Below are positions 53,515 to 62,094 of a stretch of DNA of 64,000 bases, piece after piece (position 1 is the stretch's first letter; each line of letters opens with the position of its first letter). The stretch spans positions 1 to 64,000 of the forward strand of contig LADT01000054.1 of assembly GCA_000961765.1 (NCBI GenBank). Direction: 5' to 3'. A program made the position numbers and the translations under genes. The stretch is from Clostridiaceae bacterium BRH_c20a. GTDB lineage: Bacteria; Bacillota; Peptococcia; Peptococcales; BICA1-8. Under the pieces are notes generated by a model, which did not search any database, was not told the DNA's origin, and saw only the letters and a program-made list of their open reading frames with translations.

Positions 53515-56500
53515 GTGAATAACAAATTTTTAAGACAGAAGCAAAAAACTATAGTGGTCTTTACTTTGATTTTATTGAGCTTATTCTTATCAAATTACGT
53601 ATATGCAGAGGATATTAAAGAGCAAAAAAATGTTTTAATAATTAATTCATACCATCAGGGATTCACCTGGTCCAAAGATGTAACTGATGGGATTATCGAT
53701 ACCTTTAAGAAAAGTGGCGGCAATTTTTCTACTTTTATTGAATATATGGATTGGAAAAACTACCCGACCGAGGAGAATATAAGATATCTTCACGATTATT
53801 TAAAATATAAATATCAAAACAAGGGTATCGATATGCTTATTGCCAGTGATGATGCAGCCCTCAAATTTGTATTGGAGAATAGAGAGAATATTTTTTCGAA
53901 TGTGCCGGTTGTTTTTTGTGGGATAAACCAAAATGGTGTAGCGCAAATTACAAAGGGATACAAAAATGTTACAGGTGTTCTTGAGGAAATTGACCCAACA
54001 GATACTATAAAAATGGCCTTATCTATAAATCCTTCATTAAAGAATGTATATATACTATTTGATAATTCAGAAAGTGGAATATCTGCAGGTGAACTTGTTG
54101 TTAATAAAATTAAATCTATGAATGCAAATTTGAATACTATCTCTTTAAATGACCTGTCTTATAATGAATTAATCAGGAATGCAGGAAGTTATGATAAGGA
54201 TAGTATTATTCTTGCCACTACTTATTATAGTGATGGTAATGGTAAAATAGTTGAATTCGAAAGTGCGTCAAGGGAAATCAGCAAAAATAGCAGTGTTCCG
54301 GTATACCATTTATATGACCTGGGCTTAAATAATGGTGCCTTTGGTGGAGTTATGACAGGTGGGAAAATTCATGGAGAAAGTGCAGCAAATCTGGCTATTC
54401 GTATACTTAATGGAGAAAATATTGATAATATTCCCGTTATACCCCCAAAAACTACCCAAAAGGTTTTTGATTTTCAGCAGTTACAAAGGTTTAATATATC
54501 ATTAGATGAGATCCCCATAGATAGCGAAATAATCAATAAGCCTTTTTCATTTTATGAGACATATAAAACCATTGTCCAGAGTGTTTTAGCTGTTTTTATC
54601 ATATTGATAACTTTTGTTTGTATCCAGCAATTTTATATTTTAAAAATAAAGAGGCTGAAAAAAAACATTTTGGACAGTCATGAGGAGCTTACACAGATAT
54701 ATGAAGAATTAGCAGCATCTGATGAAGAGTTGAAACAGCAATTTGACGAAATTTCTAATGTACAGGAAAGATTATACAAGAGTGAAGAAAGATTTAGGAT
54801 CGCAACAGATGGTTCTAGTGCAATAATATGGGATTTAGATATGGCAAATATGCAATATCATTTTTCTGATAGATGGTATGAATTATTTGGTTATGAAAAA
54901 GGTGAAATAGATGAAGCCAATGGTGGATGGAAGACTATTATTCACCCCGATGATGCAATAGAAGCGGATAAAGCAAGGAAATTGCATCTTGAAGGTAAAA
55001 CACCCTTTTACAATTGTGAATATAGAATGAGAACGAAAAACGGTCAATATAAATGGCTCAATGTGCGGGGCAAGGTTTTGCAGGATCACAATGGCAAAAA
55101 TATTAGATTTGCAGGATCATTGATTGATATAACAGAAAAAAAGGAATATGAAACAAAACTACAAGAAAATTATCAAGAACTTGAAGCAACCTATGAGGAA
55201 CTAACGGCTACCCAAGAAGAATTAAGACAACAGTATGATGAAATATTGGCAAACCATGAAAAGATCAAGGTAACCGAAGAAAGGCTTACATATCTAGCAT
55301 ATCATGATTCTCTAACAGGTCTGCCCAATAAACTGTCATTATATGAAAATTCATACAAGGATATTTTCCTTCCCCAAAAAGATAAAGCAGCATTACTTTT
55401 TATTGATATGGATCATTTTAAGTATATTAATGATTCAATGGGACATGCCTTTGGGGACCAATTAATAATCCAAGTAAGTGAAAGACTAACCTCGCTGCTA
55501 AAAGATTGCTGCTCTATTTATAGACTAAGTGGTGATGAGCTCATAGTCATAATGGAAAATATTAAAGGGAAAGAAGATGCAGAAGTATTTGCTTCTCATA
55601 TTCTTGCTGGCTTTAAGGAAGAATTTAATGTTTTGAATAGTGTGCTGCATATTAGTTTGAGTATTGGAATTACTATTTATCCTGAACATGGCATAAACAT
55701 TGAAGAATTGCTCAAATATGCTGACTTGGCTATGTATAGGGCAAAAGAGACAGGTAGAAAAAGATATGTTGTATATAATCAGCTGATGAATGAAGTCTTT
55801 ACTGAACGGCTGAATATAGAAAAGCACTTACATACAGCGTTAGAGAAAAATGAATTTGAGATATATTACCAACCCCAGTTGGATTTAAAGTCAAAGAAGA
55901 TAACAGGAATTGAAGCTCTATTACGGTGGAAAAGTCCGGAATTAGGCTTAGTTTCTCCATTAAAATTTATTAAGATAGCGGAGGATACTCACTTAATAAT
56001 ACCGTTGGGAAATTGGGTCTTAAAAAATGCATGTGATTTTCTAAAAAATCTGCATAAAAAGGGCTGCAAGGATTTATCTGTTTCAGTCAATATCTCTATC
56101 TTACAGCTTTTACAGACAGATTTTGGTAATATGGTCATTGATACCCTGGAGTTCTATGGGCTTGAACCTAAATATCTGGAATTGGAGATTACAGAGTCAA
56201 TAGTAATAGAATCCTTTGAGAACATGGGCTTAATACTAGAAAAGCTAAATGGACAGGGAATAAGGATTGCCCTTGATGATTTTGGTAAGGGTTATTCTTC
56301 TTTAAGCTACTTAAAACAGTTACCCATATCAACTTTGAAAATTGACAAATCCTTTATTGATAATATTTCTAATGAAAGTAATAACAATACCTTAACAAGA
56401 CATATTCTGGCCATGGGTAAAAGCATGGGAATGTGTGTGGTAGCAGAAGGAGTAGAAAGCGAAGAGCAATTAGAGTATTTAACTAAGCATGGATGTCATA

Positions 56501-56571
56501 AGATTCAGGGATACTTGTATAGCGAACCACTCCCTGAAGCAGAGTTAAACAAGCTGCTGGAAATTAGATAA
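53515..56571 (+). CDS. ABC-substrate-binding sensor with PAS, degenerate GGDEF and EAL domains
   Basis: A 1018-residue membrane protein. Signal peptide at about 1-31 (ends YVYA); extracytoplasmic ABC_sub_bind domain at about 38-325 (VLIINSYHQGFTWSKDV); TM at about 347-370; coiled coil; PAS at about 425-545; second coiled coil; GGDEF-like domain at about 595-755 with SGDEL in place of GGDEF; EAL domain at about 770-1012 with EALLRW, SVNIS, EITESI, DDFGKGYSS, KIDKSFI and QGYLYSEPL intact. It probably hydrolyses c-di-GMP, while the GGDEF may only bind GTP. The ligand is unknown; the binding-domain family includes amino-acid-like ligands. The start is GTG 53515. A fragment of its duplicate is at 46044. 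Confidence 0.9.
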   Translation: MNNKFLRQKQKTIVVFTLILLSLFLSNYVYAEDIKEQKNVLIINSYHQGFTWSKDVTDGIIDTFKKSGGNFSTFIEYMDWKNYPTEENIRYLHDYLKYKYQNKGIDMLIASDDAALKFVLENRENIFSNVPVVFCGINQNGVAQITKGYKNVTGVLEEIDPTDTIKMALSINPSLKNVYILFDNSESGISAGELVVNKIKSMNANLNTISLNDLSYNELIRNAGSYDKDSIILATTYYSDGNGKIVEFESASREISKNSSVPVYHLYDLGLNNGAFGGVMTGGKIHGESAANLAIRILNGENIDNIPVIPPKTTQKVFDFQQLQRFNISLDEIPIDSEIINKPFSFYETYKTIVQSVLAVFIILITFVCIQQFYILKIKRLKKNILDSHEELTQIYEELAASDEELKQQFDEISNVQERLYKSEERFRIATDGSSAIIWDLDMANMQYHFSDRWYELFGYEKGEIDEANGGWKTIIHPDDAIEADKARKLHLEGKTPFYNCEYRMRTKNGQYKWLNVRGKVLQDHNGKNIRFAGSLIDITEKKEYETKLQENYQELEATYEELTATQEELRQQYDEILANHEKIKVTEERLTYLAYHDSLTGLPNKLSLYENSYKDIFLPQKDKAALLFIDMDHFKYINDSMGHAFGDQLIIQVSERLTSLLKDCCSIYRLSGDELIVIMENIKGKEDAEVFASHILAGFKEEFNVLNSVLHISLSIGITIYPEHGINIEELLKYADLAMYRAKETGRKRYVVYNQLMNEVFTERLNIEKHLHTALEKNEFEIYYQPQLDLKSKKITGIEALLRWKSPELGLVSPLKFIKIAEDTHLIIPLGNWVLKNACDFLKNLHKKGCKDLSVSVNISILQLLQTDFGNMVIDTLEFYGLEPKYLELEITESIVIESFENMGLILEKLNGQGIRIALDDFGKGYSSLSYLKQLPISTLKIDKSFIDNISNESNNNTLTRHILAMGKSMGMCVVAEGVESEEQLEYLTKHGCHKIQGYLYSEPLPEAELNKLLEIR

Positions 56572-56620
56572 GCATGAATTATGGATAACGAGTTTTTGCT
56601 TCCTAGAATAAAATTAGGAT

Positions 56621-56686
56621 ATTGGTACCTGTTTATAGTGACAAATGCACCTTTCTTTTGACAACTTTAGACAGTTAAGATGTAAT
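56621..56686 (+). promoter_or_regulatory. Operator/promoter module (copy C)
   Basis: ATTGGTAC-N10-TGACAAAT (56621-56646), 11 bases, then TTGACA (56658-56663), 17 bases, TGTAAT (56681-56686). The -35/-10 pair is a good sigma-A match. It lies upstream of the MCP-cheW pair and matches copies at 32936 and 52340 in geometry. Confidence 0.65.
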
Positions 56687-56741
56687 TGAAATAGTCTACA
56701 AAAAAACTATTTATAAGTTGAAAAAGAAGGGAAGAAAAGAA

Positions 56742-58430
56742 ATGAAGTTAAAAGTTGGGACAAGGATTATGCTCGGTTTTAGTTTAATTGTTATTTTGCT
56801 GGTAATTGTCGGGACCATTTCGTACTCAAGTTTCAATAGTGTGGAGAAACTTAAAGACAAAATTTTAGAACAAAATTATCCCGGTGTCAGGGCAGCAGAG
56901 GCTATTCTTAGTGGTCAAGCGAACCAAGGGTTAGGACTACGGGGGTTTTTGTTAACAGGACAAGAGCAGTTTAACGCTAATTACGAGAGGTATAAAAAGG
57001 ACTGCGCTGATGCTATTCAAAGATCTGTTGAATTAGCGTATACACCGGAAGCACATGAATTAATAAAAAAAGCAGATGGATTATCAACGCAGTATGATCA
57101 GGTTGGCGACAAAATTATGGCGTTAAAAAAGGAAGGTAAAGATGAAGAAGCTTTCAAGCTAATGGAGAATCAAGCAGCACCGCTCATGGATCAAACTAGA
57201 TTAGCGGTAAATGAAATTATTAATCTTAAAGAAAAGCAAATGGGTGAAATGTCTGAACAAATTGATACAAGTATATCCAGAGCAATGCTAATTATATTAA
57301 TAATGACTGGCGCATCTTTTGTATTATCAATACTAATATCCGTTGTCACCGGCAGGAGTATTACAAAGCCTGTGGCACAGATTGCTGAGGTTACCCAGCA
57401 GGTTGCTCAAGGAGACCTGACGAAATCTATAACCCATATTGGAAACGATGAACTAGGAGATCTGGCAAAAACATTCAACAATATGGTTATGGATCTAAGA
57501 AGTGTAGTTAGGCAAATAATTGACGCTTCCCACCAACTAGCGGCTGCAAGTGAAGAATTGTCATCTTCTTCAGAGGAAACTGCTGCAGCAGCAGAGCAGG
57601 TTGCCAAAACTATTAATGATGTTGCTTCAGGTGCAACTGCACAGACAAAAAGTGTAAACGAGGCTTCCGCCGTATTAGATCAACTTTCACTAGGAGTCAA
57701 ACAGGTAGCCGAAAATGCAATGGCAGTAAATAATTCCTCAAATAAGGCCCGGAATGCCGCTGTTTCAGGGCAGGAGGATGCCTCCCTAGCTACTGAAAAA
57801 ATGGAGCAAGTACAGAAGTCTTCCGCGGCAGCAGCACAAACTATCGAAGAATTGCGGATGGGCTCTGAAAAGATAGGTGAAATTGTAGATGTTATTAAAG
57901 GGATTGCGGGTCAGACTAATTTACTTGCCTTAAATGCGGCTATTGAAGCGGCGCGGGCCGGGGAACAGGGAAGGGGCTTTGCCGTTGTTGCTGAGGAAGT
58001 GCGGAAATTAGCAGAAGAATCAAGAACATCTGCAGATACTATTGCTAAATTAATTAATAATATTCAGATTGGTACAGCTAAAGCAGTTGAAGCAATGAAT
58101 AGCGGAGCCACTGAAGTTGAAGAGGGCGTCAGAACTGTACAGAAATCAATGGATGCCTTTACAATGATAAATAAAGAAATCCTAGGAGTCTCAGAACAGG
58201 TTGAGCAGGTCTCTGCTGCCAGCCAGCAGATGGCCGCCGGAAGTGGTCAGGTTGTAATGTCAATGAAAAATATAGAAAAAATATCCGGTCAAATGGACGC
58301 AGGGGCTCAGGAGGTCGCGGCATCAATAGAGGAACAGACAGCTTCCATGGAGGCAGTCGCTTCTCAGGCAGAAGAATTAGCAAAACTCGCTGAACAATTA
58401 CAATCAACCGTAGCTAAATTCCAGGTTTAG
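56742..58430 (+). CDS. Methyl-accepting chemotaxis protein with four-helix-bundle sensor
   Basis: A 562-residue receptor from ATG 56742 (a TTG at 56718 is in frame but has no ribosome binding site). TM1 at about 8-28; an extracellular four-helix-type domain at about 30-185 ([36 protein letters not shown]); TM2 at about 187-207; HAMP at about 208-262; signalling region with tip [20 protein letters not shown] and [24 protein letters not shown] resembles CHASE3/4HB receptors. It is followed 35 bases later by its own cheW. Confidence 0.92.
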   Translation: MKLKVGTRIMLGFSLIVILLVIVGTISYSSFNSVEKLKDKILEQNYPGVRAAEAILSGQANQGLGLRGFLLTGQEQFNANYERYKKDCADAIQRSVELAYTPEAHELIKKADGLSTQYDQVGDKIMALKKEGKDEEAFKLMENQAAPLMDQTRLAVNEIINLKEKQMGEMSEQIDTSISRAMLIILIMTGASFVLSILISVVTGRSITKPVAQIAEVTQQVAQGDLTKSITHIGNDELGDLAKTFNNMVMDLRSVVRQIIDASHQLAAASEELSSSSEETAAAAEQVAKTINDVASGATAQTKSVNEASAVLDQLSLGVKQVAENAMAVNNSSNKARNAAVSGQEDASLATEKMEQVQKSSAAAAQTIEELRMGSEKIGEIVDVIKGIAGQTNLLALNAAIEAARAGEQGRGFAVVAEEVRKLAEESRTSADTIAKLINNIQIGTAKAVEAMNSGATEVEEGVRTVQKSMDAFTMINKEILGVSEQVEQVSAASQQMAAGSGQVVMSMKNIEKISGQMDAGAQEVAASIEEQTASMEAVASQAEELAKLAEQLQSTVAKFQV

Positions 58431-58465
58431 AGTAAGATATTAAAACTTTTTATTAGGAGGCATTT

Positions 58466-58933
58466 ATGCAGGTTGTAGTTTTTAAAATTGGCAAAGAGGA
58501 ATATGGCGTCGATATTCAGAGAGTACAGGAAATTGTTTTAGATCAGAAAAGGACAAAACTGCCTAATTTTGCTGAGTATATGGAAGGGGTTATTAACCTG
58601 AGGGGTATCATTATCCCAGTTCTTAATTTGGCAATAAAGTTTAATCTCGTGGCAGGAGAAGATGCAAAGTCAACGAGGTTAATAGTACTTAATCTCGAAG
58701 ACGATAAAAAAATAGCCATTATAGCCGATGAAGTTACGGAAGTACTTACAATCACGGAACAGGAAATTGAAAACATAGATAACTTTACTCAAACAACAAA
58801 TAAGCACTGTATATCGGGTATTGCAAAATTAAAGGATAAGTTAGTTATCCTTCTTGAAGTAGGCTCTATAGTGGATGCAGAAGAACTTCCCAAGATAGAC
58901 CTGGAATTATTAGAGTCAAAAACTGCAAAGTGA
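58466..58933 (+). CDS. cheW: Chemotaxis adaptor CheW, second copy
   Basis: A 155-residue CheW. Blocks: VVVFKIGKEEYGVDIQRVQEIV, LPNFAEYMEGVINLRGIIIPVLNLA, IAIIADEVTEVLTI, GIAKLKDKLVILLEV. The ribosome binding site TTAGGAGG lies eight bases before the ATG and is duplicated with the first codons in the remnant at 52541. It is cotranscribed with the MCP before it, so the pair may form a receptor-specific signalling array. Confidence 0.92.
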   Translation: MQVVVFKIGKEEYGVDIQRVQEIVLDQKRTKLPNFAEYMEGVINLRGIIIPVLNLAIKFNLVAGEDAKSTRLIVLNLEDDKKIAIIADEVTEVLTITEQEIENIDNFTQTTNKHCISGIAKLKDKLVILLEVGSIVDAEELPKIDLELLESKTAK

Positions 58934-58980
58934 ATTTCAGGATGCCCTACTTGTAGTATAAATTAAAATTACTATAAGGC

Positions 58981-59023
58981 AAAGCTTACATTAGGTGGGA
59001 TAATCCCATCTAATGTAAGCTTT
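58981..59023. repeat. Long perfect hairpin after the second cheW
   Basis: A 20-bp stem (AAAGCTTACATTAG, G-T wobble, TGGGA) with a TAA loop, 58981-59000 and 59004-59023. No T-run follows. It could be a mobile palindrome or a rho-independent-like end of the MCP-cheW transcript. Confidence 0.65.
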
Positions 59024-59081
59024 AAGCTAATTTACTAGTTTAACACTAGATGCTGTCATTAACTATCTAAGGGGTGTTAAA

Positions 59082-59183
59082 ATGGAAATATTATCAGAAA
59101 AAGAAATTGAAGAAATTTTAAGGGAATTAAAAATAGTGTATGCAGAGTTAACAAAAGCTGAGATTGAAGAAGGCGAGAAATGA
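59082..59183 (+). CDS. Possible 33-residue leader-type peptide
   Basis: An ATG at 59082 with AAGGGGTG six bases upstream opens a 33-codon frame ending TGA at 59183: MEILSEKEIEEIL, RELKIVYAELTK, AEIEEGEK. The composition is helical and strongly charged. It lies directly before, and slightly overlaps, the second riboswitch-like element. There is no recognised family and no homology evidence. It may be a real small protein or chance. Confidence 0.35.
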   Translation: MEILSEKEIEEILRELKIVYAELTKAEIEEGEK

Positions 59184-59305
59184 TTTATACAGAAAGAGAT
59201 GAAATCACAAAGGCAGGGGTCTAAGGATTAAGCTGTAATTACCAGACTGCCGGAGTGAAAAATAGATATTAATGCTTACCGGTAACCTTTTTGGTTACTT
59301 TTTTA
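59172..59305 (+). ncRNA. Second c-di-GMP-I-like riboswitch (5' half degenerate) with terminator
   Basis: From CACAAAGGC (59206) onward it follows the first riboswitch closely: GGGTCTAAGG, AAGCTGTAATT, ACCAGACTGCCGGAGTGA, and later TACCGGTAACC-TTTTT-GGTTAC-TTTTTT (terminator, 59277-59303). The first half (GGCGAGAAATG, GATTT-loop-AAATC hairpin) lacks the GGCAAACC-GGGACGC consensus. The downstream gene is the permease at 59469. It may be non-functional or altered. Confidence 0.6.
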
Positions 59306-59352
59306 GTACTATGCCAAAAAAGTATTAAATTTTACCTAGAATATCGATAAAA

Positions 59353-59394
59353 CAATTCCATATGACCAGTTTAATGCCAATTAAGCCGATTAAT
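59353..59394 (+). pseudogene. Fragment of the DUF3365 kinase gene
   Basis: Forty-two bases with 39 identical to 46602-46643 of the heme kinase gene: CAATTCCATATGACC, AGTTTAATGCC, ATTAAGCCGATTAAT. The similarity ends sharply at both edges. It is a small duplicated scrap, not a gene. Confidence 0.7.
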
Positions 59395-59468
59395 CTACTT
59401 AATTTCGGTGTAAAGGTGTATAATGTTTAAATAATAAAAAGTATTATATAAATAGAGGAGAATTAAGC

Positions 59469-60680
59469 ATGAACATAATTGGAGAGCTTCTAGGCAGAAG
59501 GGGAGAAACTTATCCCTTTAGAGATTTGAATTATAAGAACATTACTGCAGGGTTTATATGTGGGTTATTAGCGGTAACAGGTCCGCCAGCCCTTATTTTA
59601 GAAGCTGCAGCAAATGGCAATTTTACAACTACCCAGACTATCCTTTGGATGTTTTCCGTTTATGTATTTGGTGGCCTTTATAGTATCCTTATTCCACTAT
59701 ATTACCGAATGCCTATAGTTGGTGCCCATACTATTACTGGGGTCGCTTTTTTAGTAACAGTTACCTCAAAATTTACCTATTATGAGCTAATAGGTGCATA
59801 TATTTTTTCAGGTATATTAATTCTTACTATTGGCTATTTTGGTGTATTTTCAAAATTAATGGGCTATGTACCCAAACAGATCATTGCGGCAATGTTAGCG
59901 GGAATGATCATGAAGTATATGATTAATTTTGCGCTTTCTATTAGCGTCCTGCCGGTGATTGGTGGAGTATCTTTAGTGGTCTTTTTTATTTTTAGCAAAT
60001 GGAATAAACGGATACCCCCTATAGTTGCCGCCATTTTTACAGCATTTATTTTATTGCTTTTAACACAGCCACTAAATAGTAATGGACTGACAGCAGCTTT
60101 TATTTTTCCACATATTCAACTTCCTGAATTTAGCTTACTTAGCTTTGTTTCTGTTTCCATTCCCCTAGCTCTACTCATTTTAAGTAATGATGCAGCTGTG
60201 GGAGTAAGTGCATTAGAACAAAATGACTATAATCCGCCCGTAAATCAAATTGTTTCCTGGAGTGGGTTTTTTTCTATTATTACAAGTTTTTTTGGTGGAC
60301 AATCTGCAAATATCGCCGGGATGATGACAGCCATTTGTTCTGATAAAGAGGCAGGACCAAAGGAAAAAAGGTATATGGGGGCTGTTGTCCTAGGAATTAT
60401 ACTTATTTTATTCGGCTTATTTGCGTGGAAACTAGTGCCATTTATTCAGACCTTGCCACAAACATTTGTCTCCATCCTTGTTGGATTTGCCCTTCTAGGT
60501 GTGTTTGCAAATAGTCTGCAGCTTAGCTTTTCCAACCCAATTATGAAAACTAGTGTGGCATTTACTTTTATTATAGCCGTATCAAACCTTACGATTTTTA
60601 GTATCAGTGCTCCCGTCTGGTCATTGTTAATCGGTACATTTATTGCTCGATGTATTGAAAATCAGAAGAGTACTTTATAA
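59469..60680 (+). CDS. BenE-like benzoate/H+ symporter-family permease
   Basis: A 403-residue membrane protein with about 11-12 helices. The family pattern is visible: NITAGFICGLLAVTGPPALIL, MPIVGAHTITGVAFL, GYVPKQIIAAMLAGMIMKY, LLILSNDAAVGVSAL, FFGGQSANIAGMMTAICSD. These fit the BenE group of the NCS2/AzgA-like 14-helix fold. It probably imports an aromatic or purine-like acid by proton symport; the substrate is uncertain. The ribosome binding site is AGAGGAG before ATG 59469. It lies downstream of the second riboswitch-like element, with the kinase fragment in between. Confidence 0.8.
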   Translation: MNIIGELLGRRGETYPFRDLNYKNITAGFICGLLAVTGPPALILEAAANGNFTTTQTILWMFSVYVFGGLYSILIPLYYRMPIVGAHTITGVAFLVTVTSKFTYYELIGAYIFSGILILTIGYFGVFSKLMGYVPKQIIAAMLAGMIMKYMINFALSISVLPVIGGVSLVVFFIFSKWNKRIPPIVAAIFTAFILLLLTQPLNSNGLTAAFIFPHIQLPEFSLLSFVSVSIPLALLILSNDAAVGVSALEQNDYNPPVNQIVSWSGFFSIITSFFGGQSANIAGMMTAICSDKEAGPKEKRYMGAVVLGIILILFGLFAWKLVPFIQTLPQTFVSILVGFALLGVFANSLQLSFSNPIMKTSVAFTFIIAVSNLTIFSISAPVWSLLIGTFIARCIENQKSTL

Positions 60681-60711
60681 ATTAGATTAAAAATATTAAT
60701 TTAAATTTGTG

Positions 60712-60740
60712 AGATCTAACATAATGTTAGGTCTTTTTTT
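60712..60740 (+). terminator. Intrinsic terminator of the permease gene
   Basis: Arms AGATCTAACA and TGTTAGGTCT (one G-U pair) with a TAA loop, followed by a run of seven T. Confidence 0.85.
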
Positions 60741-60804
60741 AATATACATTACTAAGCGGTCCTTTTAAGTAATTCTCATTTTTAATCAAAGGAGAGTGTT
60801 ATGA

Positions 60805-62064
60805 ATGTTAGTCTTTTTAGGTGCAGTTATTGTTGTGGCTTCTGTGTATTTTCTAATCAAACAGTATGAATCAAGGATGGTTTTGTTTGCTGCGGGAGTT
60901 CTAATGGCATTAGTTGCCGGTAATCCAATGGTTGCTTTACAAGCCTTTGCCACTCGGATGACTACAGGAGGTCTTATTACAGCAATTTGTTCTGTTATGG
61001 GTTTTGCCTTTGTCATGAAATATACTGAATGTGATAAACATCTGATAAATCTACTGGCAAATGGTTTAGCTAAAGTAAGACCAGTGTTAGTACCAGGTGC
61101 AGTATTAGCTACTTTTGCAATAAATATTGCTTTGCCAAGTGCCGCTGGTGTTTCCGCTGCCGTAGGTGCTATTTTTATTCCATTATTGATTGGTGCGGGA
61201 ATTCACCCGGCAATGGCAGCAACAGCAGTACTTGCTGGAACCTTTGGCAGTATGTTAAATCCGGGATTATCCCATAACCCCTTTATTGCTAAATTAGCTA
61301 ATGTTGATGTTATGGAAGTAATTGCTGTACATACCACTGCTGATTTAGTTGCAGTAGTTATAGGTGCCATAAGTCTTGCAATAGTAGCTAAAGTATTAAA
61401 AGAGGATAACGGATATGTTGATGAGATAGCGGCAACATCACTGGAAAAACAGGTAGCTTTTGATGTTAAAATTTTATATGCGATAATTCCTATAATACCG
61501 GTTGTCCTTCTAATCTTAGGGTCTTCAATATTACCGGCAATTAAAATGGGTGTGCCAGAGGCAATGCTTATTGGTGCAATAATTGGTGTAGCGGTGACCC
61601 GTAAAAACCCAGGAGAAGTTACTACACAATTCTTTGCAGGTATGGGTGAAGCCTACGCGAAAATAATGGGGATTATCATTGCGGCTGCTGTTTTCGTTTC
61701 AGGGATGGAGGCTACCGGCTTAGTTGAAGTGTTTACAAATATGTTGATAAATTCCGAAGGAATAGTTAAATTAGCTGCAACTTTTGGTCCATTTCTGCTT
61801 GCCGTTGTATCCGGCTCCGGAGATGCTGCAGCCTTTGCTTTTAATGAGGCAGTAACACCCCATGCCGCAAAATTCGGTTTGGATATTATCAATATGGGTA
61901 GTATTGCGGCTTTAGGCGGGGCTTTAGGTAGAACAATGTCACCTATTTGCGGTGCTACTATTGTTTGTGCCTCAATAGCAAATGTTAACCCTATGGAGTT
62001 AGCTAAACGGAACGCACCAGGCATGATTATAGCAGCTATAGCTGTAATGTTCATTCTTTTATAA
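60805..62064 (+). CDS. DcuC-type C4-dicarboxylate/anaerobic carrier
   Basis: A 419-residue membrane protein of the DcuC family, with about 12-14 helices. Characteristic blocks are MTTGGLITAICSVMGFAFVMKYTECD near the start, LPSAAGVSAAVGAIFIPLL, LAGTFGSMLNPGLSHNPFIAK, SGSGDAAAFAFNEAVTPHA and ALGRTMSPICGATIVCA. DcuC family members exchange C4-dicarboxylates in anaerobes, but this clade also sits with peptidase-like genes and may carry other acids. The ATG at 60805 has AAAGGAGAG eight bases upstream. It is followed by two M20 hydrolases in one operon, so it may import their substrate. Confidence 0.85.
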   Translation: MLVFLGAVIVVASVYFLIKQYESRMVLFAAGVLMALVAGNPMVALQAFATRMTTGGLITAICSVMGFAFVMKYTECDKHLINLLANGLAKVRPVLVPGAVLATFAINIALPSAAGVSAAVGAIFIPLLIGAGIHPAMAATAVLAGTFGSMLNPGLSHNPFIAKLANVDVMEVIAVHTTADLVAVVIGAISLAIVAKVLKEDNGYVDEIAATSLEKQVAFDVKILYAIIPIIPVVLLILGSSILPAIKMGVPEAMLIGAIIGVAVTRKNPGEVTTQFFAGMGEAYAKIMGIIIAAAVFVSGMEATGLVEVFTNMLINSEGIVKLAATFGPFLLAVVSGSGDAAAFAFNEAVTPHAAKFGLDIINMGSIAALGGALGRTMSPICGATIVCASIANVNPMELAKRNAPGMIIAAIAVMFILL

Positions 62065-62094
62065 ATATAGGTAATTTTAAGGAGAATCTAAATT

